NCBI RefSeq assembly: GCF_900106835.1
Contig: NZ_FNNR01000004.1
Span: 275,043 to 339,042, forward strand
DNA: 64,000 nt
Direction: 5' to 3'
Origin: Arthrobacter sp. cf158
GTDB lineage: Bacteria; Actinomycetota; Actinomycetes; Actinomycetales; Micrococcaceae
Shown here piece after piece: positions 16,881 through 27,768 of this stretch; the stretch's first letter is position 1; each line of letters begins with the position of its first letter. Under the pieces are notes generated by a model. It saw nothing but the letters and a program-made list of their open reading frames with translations. It was not told where the DNA came from and searched no databases. The position numbers were made by a program, and so were the translations under genes.

Positions 16881-16958
16881 GTGAGAGAGGGATTCGCTCA
16901 AGCACGGGTTATGTGAGAGAGGGATTCGCTCAAGCACGCGTGATGTGAGAGAGGGTTA
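16881..16958 (-). repeat. 32-bp tandem array with CTCTCTCAC core, locus 3
   Basis: Three GTGAGAGAGG cores (minus-strand CCTCTCTCAC) start at 16881, 16913 and 16945, exactly 32 bp apart. The spacer (GATTCGCTCAAGCACG plus a variable GGTTAT or CGTGAT) is conserved within the array and unlike that of loci 1 and 2. The nearest core lies 2 nt after the TAA (16956-16958) of bcp, on its sense strand. Confidence 0.9.
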
Positions 16959-17423
16959 GACGCCCAGTTCTTCCTTCAAAGCCTGGACGTGGCCCTGAGC
17001 AGCTACCTGGTACTGGGTGAGCTTCACGGTGCCTTCGCCGTCCAGCACGACGGTGGAGCGGACCAGGCCTTCGTGGATCTCGCCGTCAACCAGCTTCTCG
17101 CCCCAGGCGCCGTAGGCCAGGGCAACCTTGTGGTCTTCGTCGGACAGGAGCGGGAAGGTCAGCGCGAATTCACCGGTGAACTTGGCGAGGGCCTCCGGGG
17201 CGTCCGGGGAGATTCCGATGACTTCGTAGCCTTTGCCCTGCAGGCTGGCGAGGTTGTCGCGGAAATCGCAAGCCTCGGTGGTGCAACCGGGGGTGGCTGC
17301 CTTCGGGTAGAAGTACACAATGACGTTGCGTCCGCGGTAATCGGACAGCGAGACCTTAGTGCCGTCGGCGTCGAGAAGCGCGAAATCAGGTGCTTGCGTT
17401 CCGACGAGGAGTTTCTGGGTCAT
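16956..17423 (-). CDS. bcp: Thioredoxin-dependent thiol peroxidase (peroxiredoxin Q)
   Basis: 155 aa, usual length. AhpC/TSA fold with YFYPKAATPGCTTEACDFRD carrying the peroxidatic Cys, and a second Cys five residues later matching the atypical 2-Cys pattern of Bcp. The N-terminus GTQAPDFALLDADGTKVSLSD and C-terminal QVAAQGHVQALKEEL fit the family. It reduces hydroperoxides in the cytosol with thioredoxin. Monocistronic; a 32-bp repeat array begins at its stop. Confidence 0.95.
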   Translation of the reverse strand: MTQKLLVGTQAPDFALLDADGTKVSLSDYRGRNVIVYFYPKAATPGCTTEACDFRDNLASLQGKGYEVIGISPDAPEALAKFTGEFALTFPLLSDEDHKVALAYGAWGEKLVDGEIHEGLVRSTVVLDGEGTVKLTQYQVAAQGHVQALKEELGV

Positions 17424-17504
17424 GGCGATCCTTTACGTTTCACCGGCAAACAGCCGGCATTGGTCATTCATAAAACGGATTGTCTAGTAGACAGAACAGC
17501 GAAC

Positions 17505-18275
17505 TTAGATGCTGTATTCCGCAGGTCCGCGCACTGTGGCATAGGGCCCTGGCACGAACTGGTAGCCGCCACCACGGACGGTGGCGACGGTGTGTCGGGC
17601 GGAGCCTAGCTTCCGCCGCACCCTTCCAACATAAACGTCGATCGAGCGAAATGCCGCGCCCGGGAGGTCAAATGACTCCAGAAAACGTTGCAATTCTTCA
17701 CGACTGATGGCCCGGGAGCAGTTCACCACGAGGTAGCGGAGCAGCTTGTATTCCATGCCAGTAAAGGCAACCGGCTCACCGTCCAGCAGCACTACTTCAG
17801 CGGCGAGGTCTACCGCAAGTTGGCTGCGGCGGCTCGCCAACGTTACGGGCTCGACGGCGGTGCTGCCGCCCTCTTCGCTGCCGTCCTGCCCGGCCGTACG
17901 GTTCGACGAACGCGCCTCAGCGAGGGCATCGGCGAGCGTAACCGTGCTTGCCTGCGTCTCGTTGGTACCGGCGTCGGCGGCTTCCTGCGGAGTGCCGCCC
18001 CAGGAAGTGTCGCCGACGCCGGAGTGCTCTGCCCCGGTGGCGGGCCAGATACGGACTTCCGCCTCCGGGGCAAGTTTCATGGCGCGGGCCAGCACAAGGC
18101 GTGCTGCCCGCTCCCAGACCTCAGGATCGATCTCGTCGCCCTCGGCCGGGTTGACCCAGAGCGCCAGACCGTGTGCTGTCAGGCCGTTCCGTTGATTCGA
18201 GCCGGCCCGCCGACCCGCGAGGCCGCGTGCTGCGGGTCCTCGCGACGGCGGTGGCCCGTAGGCATTGACTGCCAT
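17505..18275 (-). CDS. Winged-helix (OmpR/PhoB-type) DNA-binding protein without receiver domain
   Basis: 256 aa from the ATG at 18275, 10 bp after allB; the open frame continues upstream to 18794 only as a shadow of allB. Residues about 165-250 form an OmpR-type winged helix: FTGMEYKLLRYLVVNCSRAI, ISREELQRFLES, SIDVYVGRVRRKL and VATVRGGGYQF. The N-terminal 160 residues include ALWVNPAEGDEIDPEVWERA and a variable Ser/Thr/Ala stretch, with no phospho-acceptor receiver. Being last in the glyoxylate/allantoin operon it may regulate it, but this is not shown. Confidence 0.8.
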   Translation of the reverse strand: MAVNAYGPPPSRGPAARGLAGRRAGSNQRNGLTAHGLALWVNPAEGDEIDPEVWERAARLVLARAMKLAPEAEVRIWPATGAEHSGVGDTSWGGTPQEAADAGTNETQASTVTLADALAEARSSNRTAGQDGSEEGGSTAVEPVTLASRRSQLAVDLAAEVVLLDGEPVAFTGMEYKLLRYLVVNCSRAISREELQRFLESFDLPGAAFRSIDVYVGRVRRKLGSARHTVATVRGGGYQFVPGPYATVRGPAEYSI

Positions 18276-18285
18276 GGCGGTTGAC

Positions 18286-19635
18286 CTAAACGTTGCCGCG
18301 GCGGAGCAGCTTGCCGCCGGGGTTCTGGCCGTCGATGGGGGTTCCGCGCAGGTAGGTCTTGCGGACGACGCCGGCCAAGGGGCGGCCGTCGTACGGCGTG
18401 ATCGGGTTCTTGTGCTTGAGCTTGGTGACGTCCACAACGAAGGCTTCGTCCGGGGCGAAGATGGAGAAGTCGGCGTCGTAGCCCAGGGCGAGCTGGCCCT
18501 TGTTGTGCAGGCGTGCCAGGGCGGCGGGCTTCTCGGCCATCCACGAGACAACCTGTTCCAGCGGGATGCCGCGGTGGCGGGCTTCGGTCCAGATGAGGGA
18601 CAGGCCCAGTTGCAGCGAGGAAACGCCGCCCCATGCCACTGCGAAGTCGCCGTTTTCCAGGTCCTTGAGGTCCAGTGTTGAGGGGGAGTGGTCCGAGACG
18701 ATGCAGTCGATGGTGCCGTCCTGCAGGCCCTTCCAGAGGAGCTCGCGGTTGGAGGCTTCACGGATGGGCGGGCAGCACTTGTAAGCCGTGGCACCGTCGG
18801 GGATTTCTTCGGCCATGAGTGTCAGGTAGTGCGGGCACGTCTCAACGGTGAGGTTGACGCCGTCGCGCTTTGCTGAGGCGATCATCGGCAGCGCGTCGGA
18901 GGAGGAGAGGTGCAGGATGTGGGCGCGGGCGCCGGTCCAGCGGGCGCGCTCGATGACCTCGGCGATTGCCTTGTTCTCGGCGCCGCGGGGGCGGGAGGCG
19001 AGGAAGGTTTCGTAGTGGTCGCCGCCGGGGTGCGGGGCGCGGTCGATCGCGTGGGAGTCCTCGGCGTGCACGATCATGAGGGAGTCGAAGGATTTGAGTT
19101 CCTTCATGTCCTCTTCCATCTCATCTGCATCGAGGTGCGGGAATTCGTCCACGCCGGAGTGCAGGAGGAAGCACTTGAAGCCGAACACGCCTTCGTCGTG
19201 GAGCGGGCGGAGGTCGCTCTTGTTGCCCGGGATGGCACCGCCCCAGAATCCGACGTCCACGAACGCCTGGTCCTTGGCGACTACGCGCTTCTGCTCCAGG
19301 CCGTCCACGGTGGTGGTGGGCGGGATGGAGTTCAGCGGCATGTCGATGATGGTGGTCACGCCACCGGCAGCTGCGGCACGCGTGGCGGAGGCGAAGCCTT
19401 CCCACTCGGTGCGGCCGGGCTCGTTGACGTGGACGTGGGTGTCCACCAGGCCGGGGATGAGGGTTTCGTCGTCTGCGAGTTCAATGACCTCGTTGCCCGT
19501 GAGGCCGTTGCCCAGGGGTTCGATGGCGACGATGACGCCATCGCGGATGCCAACTTCGCGTGCTGCGAGTCCGGCGGTGGTCAGGATGCGCTGGCCCCGG
19601 ATAACGAGGTCATAGGCGCCGATTGCTTCAGACAT
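18286..19635 (-). CDS. allB: Allantoinase
   Basis: 449 aa, amidohydrolase superfamily. It opens allantoin to allantoate. Metal ligands [10 protein letters not shown] place His67 and His69, [11 protein letters not shown] places the carbamylated Lys154, and [10 protein letters not shown] and [11 protein letters not shown] give the later His/Asp ligands. [12 protein letters not shown] is typical of allantoinase rather than hydantoinase. The start has AAGGAG. It overlaps glxK by 8 bp and continues the operon hyi-glxR-gcl-glxK-allB. Confidence 0.95.
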   Translation of the reverse strand: MSEAIGAYDLVIRGQRILTTAGLAAREVGIRDGVIVAIEPLGNGLTGNEVIELADDETLIPGLVDTHVHVNEPGRTEWEGFASATRAAAAGGVTTIIDMPLNSIPPTTTVDGLEQKRVVAKDQAFVDVGFWGGAIPGNKSDLRPLHDEGVFGFKCFLLHSGVDEFPHLDADEMEEDMKELKSFDSLMIVHAEDSHAIDRAPHPGGDHYETFLASRPRGAENKAIAEVIERARWTGARAHILHLSSSDALPMIASAKRDGVNLTVETCPHYLTLMAEEIPDGATAYKCCPPIREASNRELLWKGLQDGTIDCIVSDHSPSTLDLKDLENGDFAVAWGGVSSLQLGLSLIWTEARHRGIPLEQVVSWMAEKPAALARLHNKGQLALGYDADFSIFAPDEAFVVDVTKLKHKNPITPYDGRPLAGVVRKTYLRGTPIDGQNPGGKLLRRGNV

Positions 19636-20794
19636 TGAGGTACTCCTTGTTTTCGGTCCGTTCCGCCAGGTACACGCCTATGTGCTTACCTAATTGTTCA
19701 AGCAACGGACCTGCTTCAGCGATACATTTTTGAACATCTTTTTCCAGATCGGTCAGTGCATGCACCGTGTGGAAGCCGGCATCCGTGAGTTGTTCCCGGC
19801 TTAGGGTACTCCGCCCGCACACTGCGATCACGGGAACCCCGTTCCTCTGCGCCGCGCGGGAGACACCCATGGGGGTCTTGCCGAGCAAGCTTTGCTCGTC
19901 CAGGCTGCCTTCTCCGGTGATCACCAGATCGGCGCCCTTGAGCCGCTGCTCGAGTTCAGTGAATTCAAGCACGACGTCGATGCCCGGCCGCCGCTCTGCC
20001 TTCAGTGCTGCTATGGCTATGTAGCCGACGCCGCCTGCCGCTCCTGCGCCTTCTGCCTTGGCTGCGAACTTGGCGTGCTGCCCGGTTGTTGCTGCGAGGA
20101 CGTCCACGAAGTGGCTCAGTGCCGCATCGAGCGAGGTGACGTCGTCCGGCGTCGCGCCCTTCTGCGGACCGAAGATGGCTGGGGCTCCGCTGGCCCCCAA
20201 AAGGGGATTGTCGACGTCGGACGCCAACACGAACTCAGTGGCCTCAACGCGGACGTCGAAGTTGGAGAAGTCGATGGTGTCAAGCTCGGCCAAGGCCGCG
20301 CCGCCGCCGGGGAGCTCGTTGCCGTTCTTGTCCAGGAACACGGCGCCGAGGCCCTGCAGAACGCCTGCACCGGCATCGGTGTTGGCGCTGCCGCCCACAC
20401 CCAGGATGATCTTGCGGCAGCCGAGGTCCAGCGCGGCGCGGATGAGTTCGCCCGTGCCGATGCTGGTTGCTGTGTTTGCCGTTTCAGACGTGGGGCCGTC
20501 CGGGAGGAGGGCGAGACCGGAAGCTGCCGCCATTTCGATGACAGCTTCCTGGTCCCGCACTGCGAAGTCGGCCTTCACCGGCTCGCCGAGCGGGCCGGTG
20601 ACGGTGGTGGTCCGGCGGGTGAAGCCGGAGCCGATGGCGGCGTCGATGGTTCCTTCGCCGCCGTCGGCCACCGGAATGCGTGTTGCTTGAATACCGTGGC
20701 CGAACCCCGCCAGCAGTCCTGTTGCCAGGTGCTCGCCGACGTCGGGCGCGGACAGCGAGCCCTTGAATTTGTCCGGGGCGATGACAACACGCAT
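19628..20794 (-). CDS. glxK: Glycerate kinase
   Basis: 388 aa, glycerate kinase type 1 family. The N-terminus [19 protein letters not shown] is diagnostic; [28 protein letters not shown] and [20 protein letters not shown] are further family blocks. It phosphorylates glycerate made from tartronate semialdehyde, feeding glyoxylate carbon into glycolysis. GAAGGAGG ribosome site. It overlaps allB by 8 bp and lies 25 bp after gcl. Confidence 0.95.
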   Translation of the reverse strand: MRVVIAPDKFKGSLSAPDVGEHLATGLLAGFGHGIQATRIPVADGGEGTIDAAIGSGFTRRTTTVTGPLGEPVKADFAVRDQEAVIEMAAASGLALLPDGPTSETANTATSIGTGELIRAALDLGCRKIILGVGGSANTDAGAGVLQGLGAVFLDKNGNELPGGGAALAELDTIDFSNFDVRVEATEFVLASDVDNPLLGASGAPAIFGPQKGATPDDVTSLDAALSHFVDVLAATTGQHAKFAAKAEGAGAAGGVGYIAIAALKAERRPGIDVVLEFTELEQRLKGADLVITGEGSLDEQSLLGKTPMGVSRAAQRNGVPVIAVCGRSTLSREQLTDAGFHTVHALTDLEKDVQKCIAEAGPLLEQLGKHIGVYLAERTENKEYLNV

Positions 20795-20819
20795 TCCGGT
20801 GCCTCCTTCCTTTACTTAC

Positions 20820-22595
<1,776 letters not shown>

Positions 22596-22726
22596 GGTGT
22601 ACTCCTTGTTTATTGCCCTTGCGGGCGAAGTCTGTGGTGTTTTTGGGTGTGGTGAGGGAGCCGCCGTCGTTTAAGTACGACGGCGGGTTCCCTGCTTTTG
22701 TTGCTAGGTGCCTTTTGCCGGGGTAT

Positions 22727-23605
22727 TTACTTACGGCCGCTGAGCTGGAGGACCTGCTTGAAGAGGCCCGAGTGGTCGAGGCCGCCGTCGCCCTGGTTGA
22801 CGGTTGCGGCGACGAGCTGGGCGACGACTGCGCCGAGCGGGACAGCGACGTTGGCTTCGCGGGCTGCGGAGGTGACGATGCCGAGGTCCTTGTGGTGGAG
22901 GGCCAGGCGGAAGCCGGGGTCGAAGTTGCGGTCCAGCATCTTCTGACCCTTCTGGTCGAGGACCTTGGAGCCGGCCAAGCCGCCGCCGAGGACCTTCAGT
23001 GCTGCGTCGGTGTCTACGCCGTAAGCCTCGAGGAAGGCGATGGCCTCGCCGAGGACCTGAATGTTGACGGCTACGATCAGCTGGTTGGCTGCTTTGACGG
23101 TCTGGCCGGAGCCGGACGGGCCGACGTGGACGATGGTCTTGCCCACTGCGTTGAGGACATCCTGTGCTGCCTCGAAGTCTGCAGCTTCGCCGCCGACCAT
23201 GATGGACAGGACGGCGTCGATTGCGCCCTGCTCGCCACCGGATACGGGAGCGTCGAGCGGGCGGATACCGGCTGCGACGGCGTCGTCGGAGAGGCGCTTT
23301 GCGACGTCCGGGCGGATGCTGGATGCGTCGATCCAGAGGGTGCCCTTCTTCGCGTTGGCGAAGACGCCGTCCTTGCCGCTGACTACACCCTCAACATCGG
23401 GGGAGTCCGGGACCATGGTGATGACGACGTCGGCGTCCTTGACTGCGTCCGCGATGCTGGTGGCACCCTGGCCGCCCTCGGAGACGAGCTTGTCGATCTT
23501 GTCCTGGCTGCGGTTGAAACCGGTGACCGTGTGGCCAGCCTTGACGAGGTTGATGGCCATGGGGAGGCCCATGATTCCGAGGCCGATGACTGCAACGTTG
23601 CTCAT
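22727..23605 (-). CDS. glxR: Tartronate semialdehyde (2-hydroxy-3-oxopropionate) reductase
   Basis: 292 aa from the ATG at 23605; 24 upstream codons in frame are not supported by a ribosome site. Beta-hydroxyacid dehydrogenase family: Rossmann NVAVIGLGIMGLPMAINLVKAGH, substrate motif DAPVSGGEQGA, catalytic Lys in GQTVKAANQLIV. It reduces tartronate semialdehyde from Gcl to glycerate. Its neighbours gcl, hyi and glxK complete the pathway. Confidence 0.95.
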   Translation of the reverse strand: MSNVAVIGLGIMGLPMAINLVKAGHTVTGFNRSQDKIDKLVSEGGQGATSIADAVKDADVVITMVPDSPDVEGVVSGKDGVFANAKKGTLWIDASSIRPDVAKRLSDDAVAAGIRPLDAPVSGGEQGAIDAVLSIMVGGEAADFEAAQDVLNAVGKTIVHVGPSGSGQTVKAANQLIVAVNIQVLGEAIAFLEAYGVDTDAALKVLGGGLAGSKVLDQKGQKMLDRNFDPGFRLALHHKDLGIVTSAAREANVAVPLGAVVAQLVAATVNQGDGGLDHSGLFKQVLQLSGRK

Positions 23606-23672
23606 TGTGGTTCTCTTTCTGGGGAAGTCTGTGTGTGTCTGGAGTCCGAGTGTTTTAACCCGGGTGTGCTTA

Positions 23673-23738
23673 CCCAACTAGGTAGCAGTTCGCGTAGTTC
23701 TCAGCGCTCAGAACGGCCTGATCTGCTACTCAGTTGGG
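23673..23738. repeat. 66-bp palindrome between hyi and glxR, dispersed-repeat copy B
   Basis: CCCAACTAGGTAGCAG (23673-23688) pairs with CTGCTACTCAGTTGGG (23723-23738), and GTTCTCAGCGCTCAGAAC (23697-23714) forms the centre on the same axis of symmetry. It lies just past the hyi stop, inside the operon. It shares centre and right arm with the palindrome at 4148-4212. Within the operon it could stabilise or attenuate the transcript. Confidence 0.75.
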
Positions 23739-23748
23739 CGCCCTGTGC

Positions 23749-24552
23749 TTAGTTGGCGTTGGCGCGCTGGCGGATGGCCCAGCTGAAAGCCGATTCCTGC
23801 GGTTCCTTGTACTCGAGGCCGATGTAGCCGTCGTAGCCGAGTTCGCGGCTGCGGGCGATCCATTCGCCGAGGGGGAGCGTGCCGGTTCCGGGAGCTCCGC
23901 GGCCGGGGTTGTCGGCGATCTGGATGTGGCCGAAGTCCTTGGCGTGGTTCTCGATGACGGATTCGACGTCGTCGCCGTTGACGGCCAGGTGGTAGAAGTC
24001 GGCGAGGAGCTTGATGTTCTGTGCGCCGGATTCTGCCTTGACGCGGGCGATTACCTTGAGTGCGTCTTCGGCGGTGAGGAGCGGGTACTTGGGTGCGCCG
24101 CTGACCGGTTCGAGGAGGACGGTGCCGCCGATGCGGGCGACGCCTTCCGCTGCTGCGGCGAGGTTCTTGGCCGCGAGTTCGTCCTGCTCTTCAGGGGTGA
24201 ACTCGTCCTGGCGGTTGCCGTAGAGGGCGTTGAAGGCCTTGCAGCCCAGGCGCTCACCGATGCCGGCCACGACGTCGATGTTGTCCTTGAACTCGGAGCA
24301 ACGTCCCTTCCAGGAAACCAGGCCGCGGTCGCCGCCGGGCATGTTGCCTGCGTTGAAGTTCAGGCCCGTGAGCTGAACGCCGGCGTCCTTGATGGCGGTT
24401 TCGAATTCGGTTACTTGTGCGTCGCTGGGGACGGAGGTTTCGAAGGGCCACCAGAACTCGACGGCGTCAAAACCGGCTGCCTTCGCGGCGGCGGGGCGCT
24501 CGAGCAAGGGCAGCTCCGTCAGGAGGATGGAGCAGTTCACTGTGTACGTCAT
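23749..24552 (-). CDS. hyi: Hydroxypyruvate isomerase
   Basis: 267 aa TIM-barrel, xylose isomerase-like family. N-terminus YTVNCSILLTELPLLERPAAA and FDAVEFWWPF, then LLEPVSGAPKYPLLTAEDAL with the metal-binding Glu, LLADFYHLAVNGDD and HIQIADNPGRGAPGTG match Hyi. It interconverts hydroxypyruvate and tartronate semialdehyde. It is the first gene of the glyoxylate/allantoin operon, with GGAAGGA upstream and tandem operator-like sites 75-110 bp before the start. Confidence 0.94.
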   Translation of the reverse strand: MTYTVNCSILLTELPLLERPAAAKAAGFDAVEFWWPFETSVPSDAQVTEFETAIKDAGVQLTGLNFNAGNMPGGDRGLVSWKGRCSEFKDNIDVVAGIGERLGCKAFNALYGNRQDEFTPEEQDELAAKNLAAAAEGVARIGGTVLLEPVSGAPKYPLLTAEDALKVIARVKAESGAQNIKLLADFYHLAVNGDDVESVIENHAKDFGHIQIADNPGRGAPGTGTLPLGEWIARSRELGYDGYIGLEYKEPQESAFSWAIRQRANAN

Positions 24553-24627
24553 CGTAGGTCCTTCCGAGGAGGGGCTTTGATCTATCTTCCGGGTTGCTTG
24601 GCTGCTGCCTTGGTGTTTGGCTTCATT

Positions 24628-24663
24628 TTCCGCTTTGTGGAATTTAGATTCTGCTTTATGAAA
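24628..24663. promoter_or_regulatory. Tandem operator-like palindromes upstream of hyi
   Basis: TTCCGCTTTGTGGAA (24628-24642) and TTCTGCTTTATGAAA (24649-24663) match each other at 12 of 15 positions, and their starts are 21 bp apart, two helical turns. The first is a TTCC-N7-GGAA inverted repeat shared with the site at 8547 upstream of uraD. An IclR/AllR-type repressor is the likely ligand (inference). Confidence 0.55.
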
Positions 24664-24812
24664 AGTTTAGGGAAGGTGGGGGTGTGAGTCAAGGGGGTGA
24701 CGAGACTCATGAATAGTGCTCGCGAAACGGGGTGCGTGCCTCATTTGAGAAACGCTCGCGGAATCACGGGCCGCTGTGGGCACGGCGGTGACGATGAGGG
24801 ATGCACCTGTCG

Positions 24813-25450
24813 ATGGCAACTCGTAGGGAAATCACGAAGAAGTACGCAGCCGATTATGCGAAGTCGTCGAAGAACGCCAAGGTATTGGTTCGGGACGAAC
24901 GGTTCGCTCCCAACGCTCAGGCCCTGACCGAGGCTATTCCGGAACCGTTGCGCAAGGACGAAGTGGAGCCCGCCTCGGACATCCTCAAGCAGGTTCTCGA
25001 AAAGAGGCCCGTACGGGTCATTGACGAAAATGAAGACAAGCGCCGGTCCTGAACCCTACCGAGACTGCAGCGGCGCAGGAAAGGCAGCTGCTGCAGGAAC
25101 GGTTCAGCGAATGGGTGTGGGAGGAACCGGAGCGGGTTAACTGCCTCATCGACGAGTAGAACCGTCGCTTCAACTCCATCGTGCTCCGGGACTACAGCAC
25201 AGAAGGGGAACGGCTGATCCTGCCCGGCATGACCAAAGACTTCTCCCCACGCCCGCACCAGCGTGCCGCTGTGGCGCGGATGCTCTCCGAACCGGCTGTT
25301 GGCCTGTTCCACCAGGTCGGTGCGGGAAAGACCGCCGAGATGGTCATGGGCGTCATGGAACTGCGCCGACTGGGCATGGTCAACAAGCCCGCCGTTATCG
25401 TCCCGAACCACATGCTCGAACAGTTCGCCCGGGAATGGCTACAGGCCTAA
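24813..25450 (+). pseudogene. Mosaic remnant: transposase start fused to a broken helicase/methylase gene
   Basis: The ATG at 24813 opens with MATRREITKKYAADYAKSSK, which looks like the first 20 residues of an actinobacterial IS integrase/transposase. From KVLVRDERFAPNAQAL the frame switches to a different protein, apparently a plasmid-type DEAD/DEAH helicase-adenine methylase (N12 class). That frame ends at 25052. A second segment in another frame (about 25053-25450) carries RFSEWVWEEPERVN, an in-frame TAG at 25157-25159, then RPHQRAAVARML and the Walker A-like GAGKTAEMVMGVMELRRLG before a TAA. Internal deletion, nonsense and frameshift make it non-functional. Family attribution is from memory of such proteins. 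Confidence 0.65.
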
Positions 25451-25572
25451 TGGTAGGTGCCCTTCGTCTGCACTATCCAAAGGACCGCTTTTGAAGTAGG
25501 ACGACGGCGCAGTGCCGGCCGCCCCCTTCCTAGAAGTTGCCGAGTTGTAACGATGACGGATGTGGGTACCGG

Positions 25573-26181
25573 TTAGTGGCCATTTTCTTCGGCCCAGACG
25601 CGGGCCTCAATTTTCATTGCTGCACGCTCGGCCATCAGGTGCGGCAGTTTAGTCGGTGAGCTTTGTAGGTTAATCGGCGGATCCCATTGCTTCAGAACTG
25701 CTTTTTCCAAATCCGCCAATTTGCATTTTGGATGTCGCGGAAGTTGCCAGTAGGCGAGGCTTAAATGACCCTGCATCCATTCAGTTAGTCGACCGTCGGC
25801 TTCATCCTCCAACCCATAGTGGGCGAAGTATCCGGGTTTGAGTTTGTTCCTGGGCACACCTTGTAGGTTCAGTGACTTGCGGAGAAGAGCCGCGAAGGAG
25901 CGGCGGACAGTGGATGATCCTGTCTTCACGGTGGCCTCGGGGTCCACGGCAAAGTGCGTGTTGAGGTCGCGGGAGACCAAGCTGTCCTCCGCTTTGCCGA
26001 CGTATAGCGGCACTTCGGTGCGATGCACTAATCCAAGGAATGTCCAATCTTCCCGCGGCGCGTGGATCGCGTATAGGCCCGGGCGGTCCGGGAGCAACTC
26101 CCGGGCGTCCGAGATGGGGTACCGCGCGCCGGATAGGGAACGGATGACCACGTCCAACAAAATTTCATCGTAATCTGCCAT
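25573..26181 (-). CDS. GIY-YIG nuclease-like protein
   Basis: 202 aa. The core resembles a GIY-YIG domain: GLYAIHAP at about 35-42 for the first motif, LYVGKAED at 59-66 for the second, RDLNTHF for the Arg/His helix and LADLEKAVLKQW for the metal-binding Glu. Length and layout resemble stand-alone GIY-YIG restriction enzymes of the Eco29kI kind, but no methyltransferase is directly adjacent. It lies in the accessory island behind mobile-element remnants. Function as a nuclease is inferred. Confidence 0.6.
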   Translation of the reverse strand: MADYDEILLDVVIRSLSGARYPISDARELLPDRPGLYAIHAPREDWTFLGLVHRTEVPLYVGKAEDSLVSRDLNTHFAVDPEATVKTGSSTVRRSFAALLRKSLNLQGVPRNKLKPGYFAHYGLEDEADGRLTEWMQGHLSLAYWQLPRHPKCKLADLEKAVLKQWDPPINLQSSPTKLPHLMAERAAMKIEARVWAEENGH

Positions 26182-26264
26182 CTCCGCACAATACCTAGCC
26201 CCTAACGGGGCTGCATATGCTGCGAGATGAGGCAGTCAATAACGACCCATGCTGCTCGGCAGGA

Positions 26265-27002
26265 TCATTCTTGGGATCGTTTAGCGGCGATGATCGCCGC
26301 CTTGCTGAAATCGAGCGATCCCCTGACCCCGACAATCCACCGTTTGCTGTTCTGTGCAAGCAGTGGGTTGAGGGGAATGTTGTCTGGGAGATCTTCTCCG
26401 ATTACGAGGAGCTGTGTGGGGGAGAGCGGGAAGGAGATAGTTGTGATTGGGGCACCGTCGGTTGCCCGCCAGAGCAGGACCGCGCCGTCACCGGTGGCGA
26501 GGCTCGTTGCTTCTCGTACCTGCCACGGCCATTGTTCCAGTCCTAAGGCTGTCAGTCTGAGTACATCCTGGAAGGACTGCGATAGGAGCAGCGCGTCTCC
26601 GAGGGCAAGCTCCGTGTGTTCGATCCGTCCGTCCGTTCTCAGTGCAACGGCAGGGGCTCGGACCTTGGTCCGATCTGCGTATCGTCCTCGGTCAAGGTGC
26701 ATGTCCAGGAAGGCGATCACGGCGTTGGCTTCTGCCTCCGACAACGGTTCGTCTTTGCGCAACTTAACGAGGGCTGGGATGCCGGCACTTTCAATAAGTG
26801 AGTAGTCTTGCTCGAGGTTTCGAGTGAGGAAATTGGGGTCGTAGACGTAGTTCACGACTGTGGCGCTCAGATAAGAAGACGGATAGCCTCGGCCCTCTTG
26901 AAGATCGAGTACGTCGACGACGTTCCTCTTGTCTGCCCAAGCGCTGATGTAGCCCTTCGACACCATGTGTGCGTTTTTCACAACGTTTTCATTTGCGGCC
27001 AT
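26265..27002 (-). CDS. DUF4238 family protein
   Basis: 245 aa. The N-terminus KNAHMVSKGYISAWADKRNVVDVLDL (a His followed by a YxxxWA-type motif) and the region TRNLEQDYSLIESAGIPALVKL match DUF4238, whose members are scattered in accessory and defence regions and have no proven function. The C-terminal half includes TISFPLSPTQLLVIGEDLPDN. No signal peptide. A hairpin AGCCCC-TAAC-GGGGCT (26197-26212) separates it from the GIY-YIG-like gene. Confidence 0.7.
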   Translation of the reverse strand: MAANENVVKNAHMVSKGYISAWADKRNVVDVLDLQEGRGYPSSYLSATVVNYVYDPNFLTRNLEQDYSLIESAGIPALVKLRKDEPLSEAEANAVIAFLDMHLDRGRYADRTKVRAPAVALRTDGRIEHTELALGDALLLSQSFQDVLRLTALGLEQWPWQVREATSLATGDGAVLLWRATDGAPITTISFPLSPTQLLVIGEDLPDNIPLNPLLAQNSKRWIVGVRGSLDFSKAAIIAAKRSQE

Positions 27003-27264
27003 AACGGCACCCCCTCGGATCTCAAGGTACCCGATCCGACACTTGCCCTAAGGGAAGCACGAGTCAGAAACGACCGATATCTTTAGTCCTCCTGCGTCCG
27101 TTCGTCATGTAGCTCGCGCGGGTTTGGGGCTCTGGTTGCTTCGTTGTGGATGGATTTGCGTCTTGTCCGTGCACGAGGCAGCTGACAGGAGCGGCGATGC
27201 GGGTATCGAAGGTGTTTGGATCCAGTAAGCAATGCCGTCTCTTTTACGCTGATCGGAGAGAGGC

Positions 27265-27768
27265 GTGGTGGAACCGGCGGAGCGGTACCTGCGGTATTTG
27301 GCAGATACCGAGCGGTCACCGAACACGATCAAGGCCCACGCCCATGATTTGAAGGACTAGTTCGTTTTCCTAGACGAATACGGACGCGACTGGCAGGCGG
27401 TGACGCTGGAAGACGTGGGGGCGTTTATCCGGTGGCTGCGGCGTCCGCCGGACATGCGTGGCCGGGCCTTTTCGGTTCTTCCGACGATCAGGCACCATTG
27501 CGGCGAGGCAACGGTGAACCGCAAGCCTTCTACCGTGTCGATCTTCTATCAGCATGCCGCCCGCCATGGCTTTGACCCGGGCGAGCTGATCACGTGCTGG
27601 GAGCCTGGCGCCCGTTCGGGAGGGTGGAAACCCTTTCTGCACCACATCAGCAAGGGGGGCCGCGAAACAGCGCCGGGTGGTGAAGCTTCCCGTGACGGCA
27701 AGGATTCCGCGCCTGCTGGCCCCCGACGAGGTCCAAAGCATTCTGGGTTCGTGCGAGCACCTCTCTAG
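27265..27768 (+). pseudogene. Truncated tyrosine recombinase/integrase
   Basis: From the GTG at 27265 the frame reads EPAERYLRYLADTERSPNTIKAHAHDL, the SAM-like N-terminal domain of a XerD-type integrase, but has a TAG at 27358-27360. It resumes with FVFLDEYGRDWQAVTLEDVGAFIRWL and FYQHAARHGFDP. A frameshift near 27660 moves the match VVKLPVTARIPRLLAPDEVQ into another frame, and the gene ends before the catalytic domain. The Arg-His-Arg-Tyr residues are absent, so it is dead. It marks an old insertion near the edge of the island. Confidence 0.75.

Noticed and set aside
10728..16958. 32-bp repeats as a CRISPR array
   Set aside because: The shared core is only 9-10 bp, the spacers are near-identical within each locus rather than unique, copy number is 2-3 and there are no cas genes.
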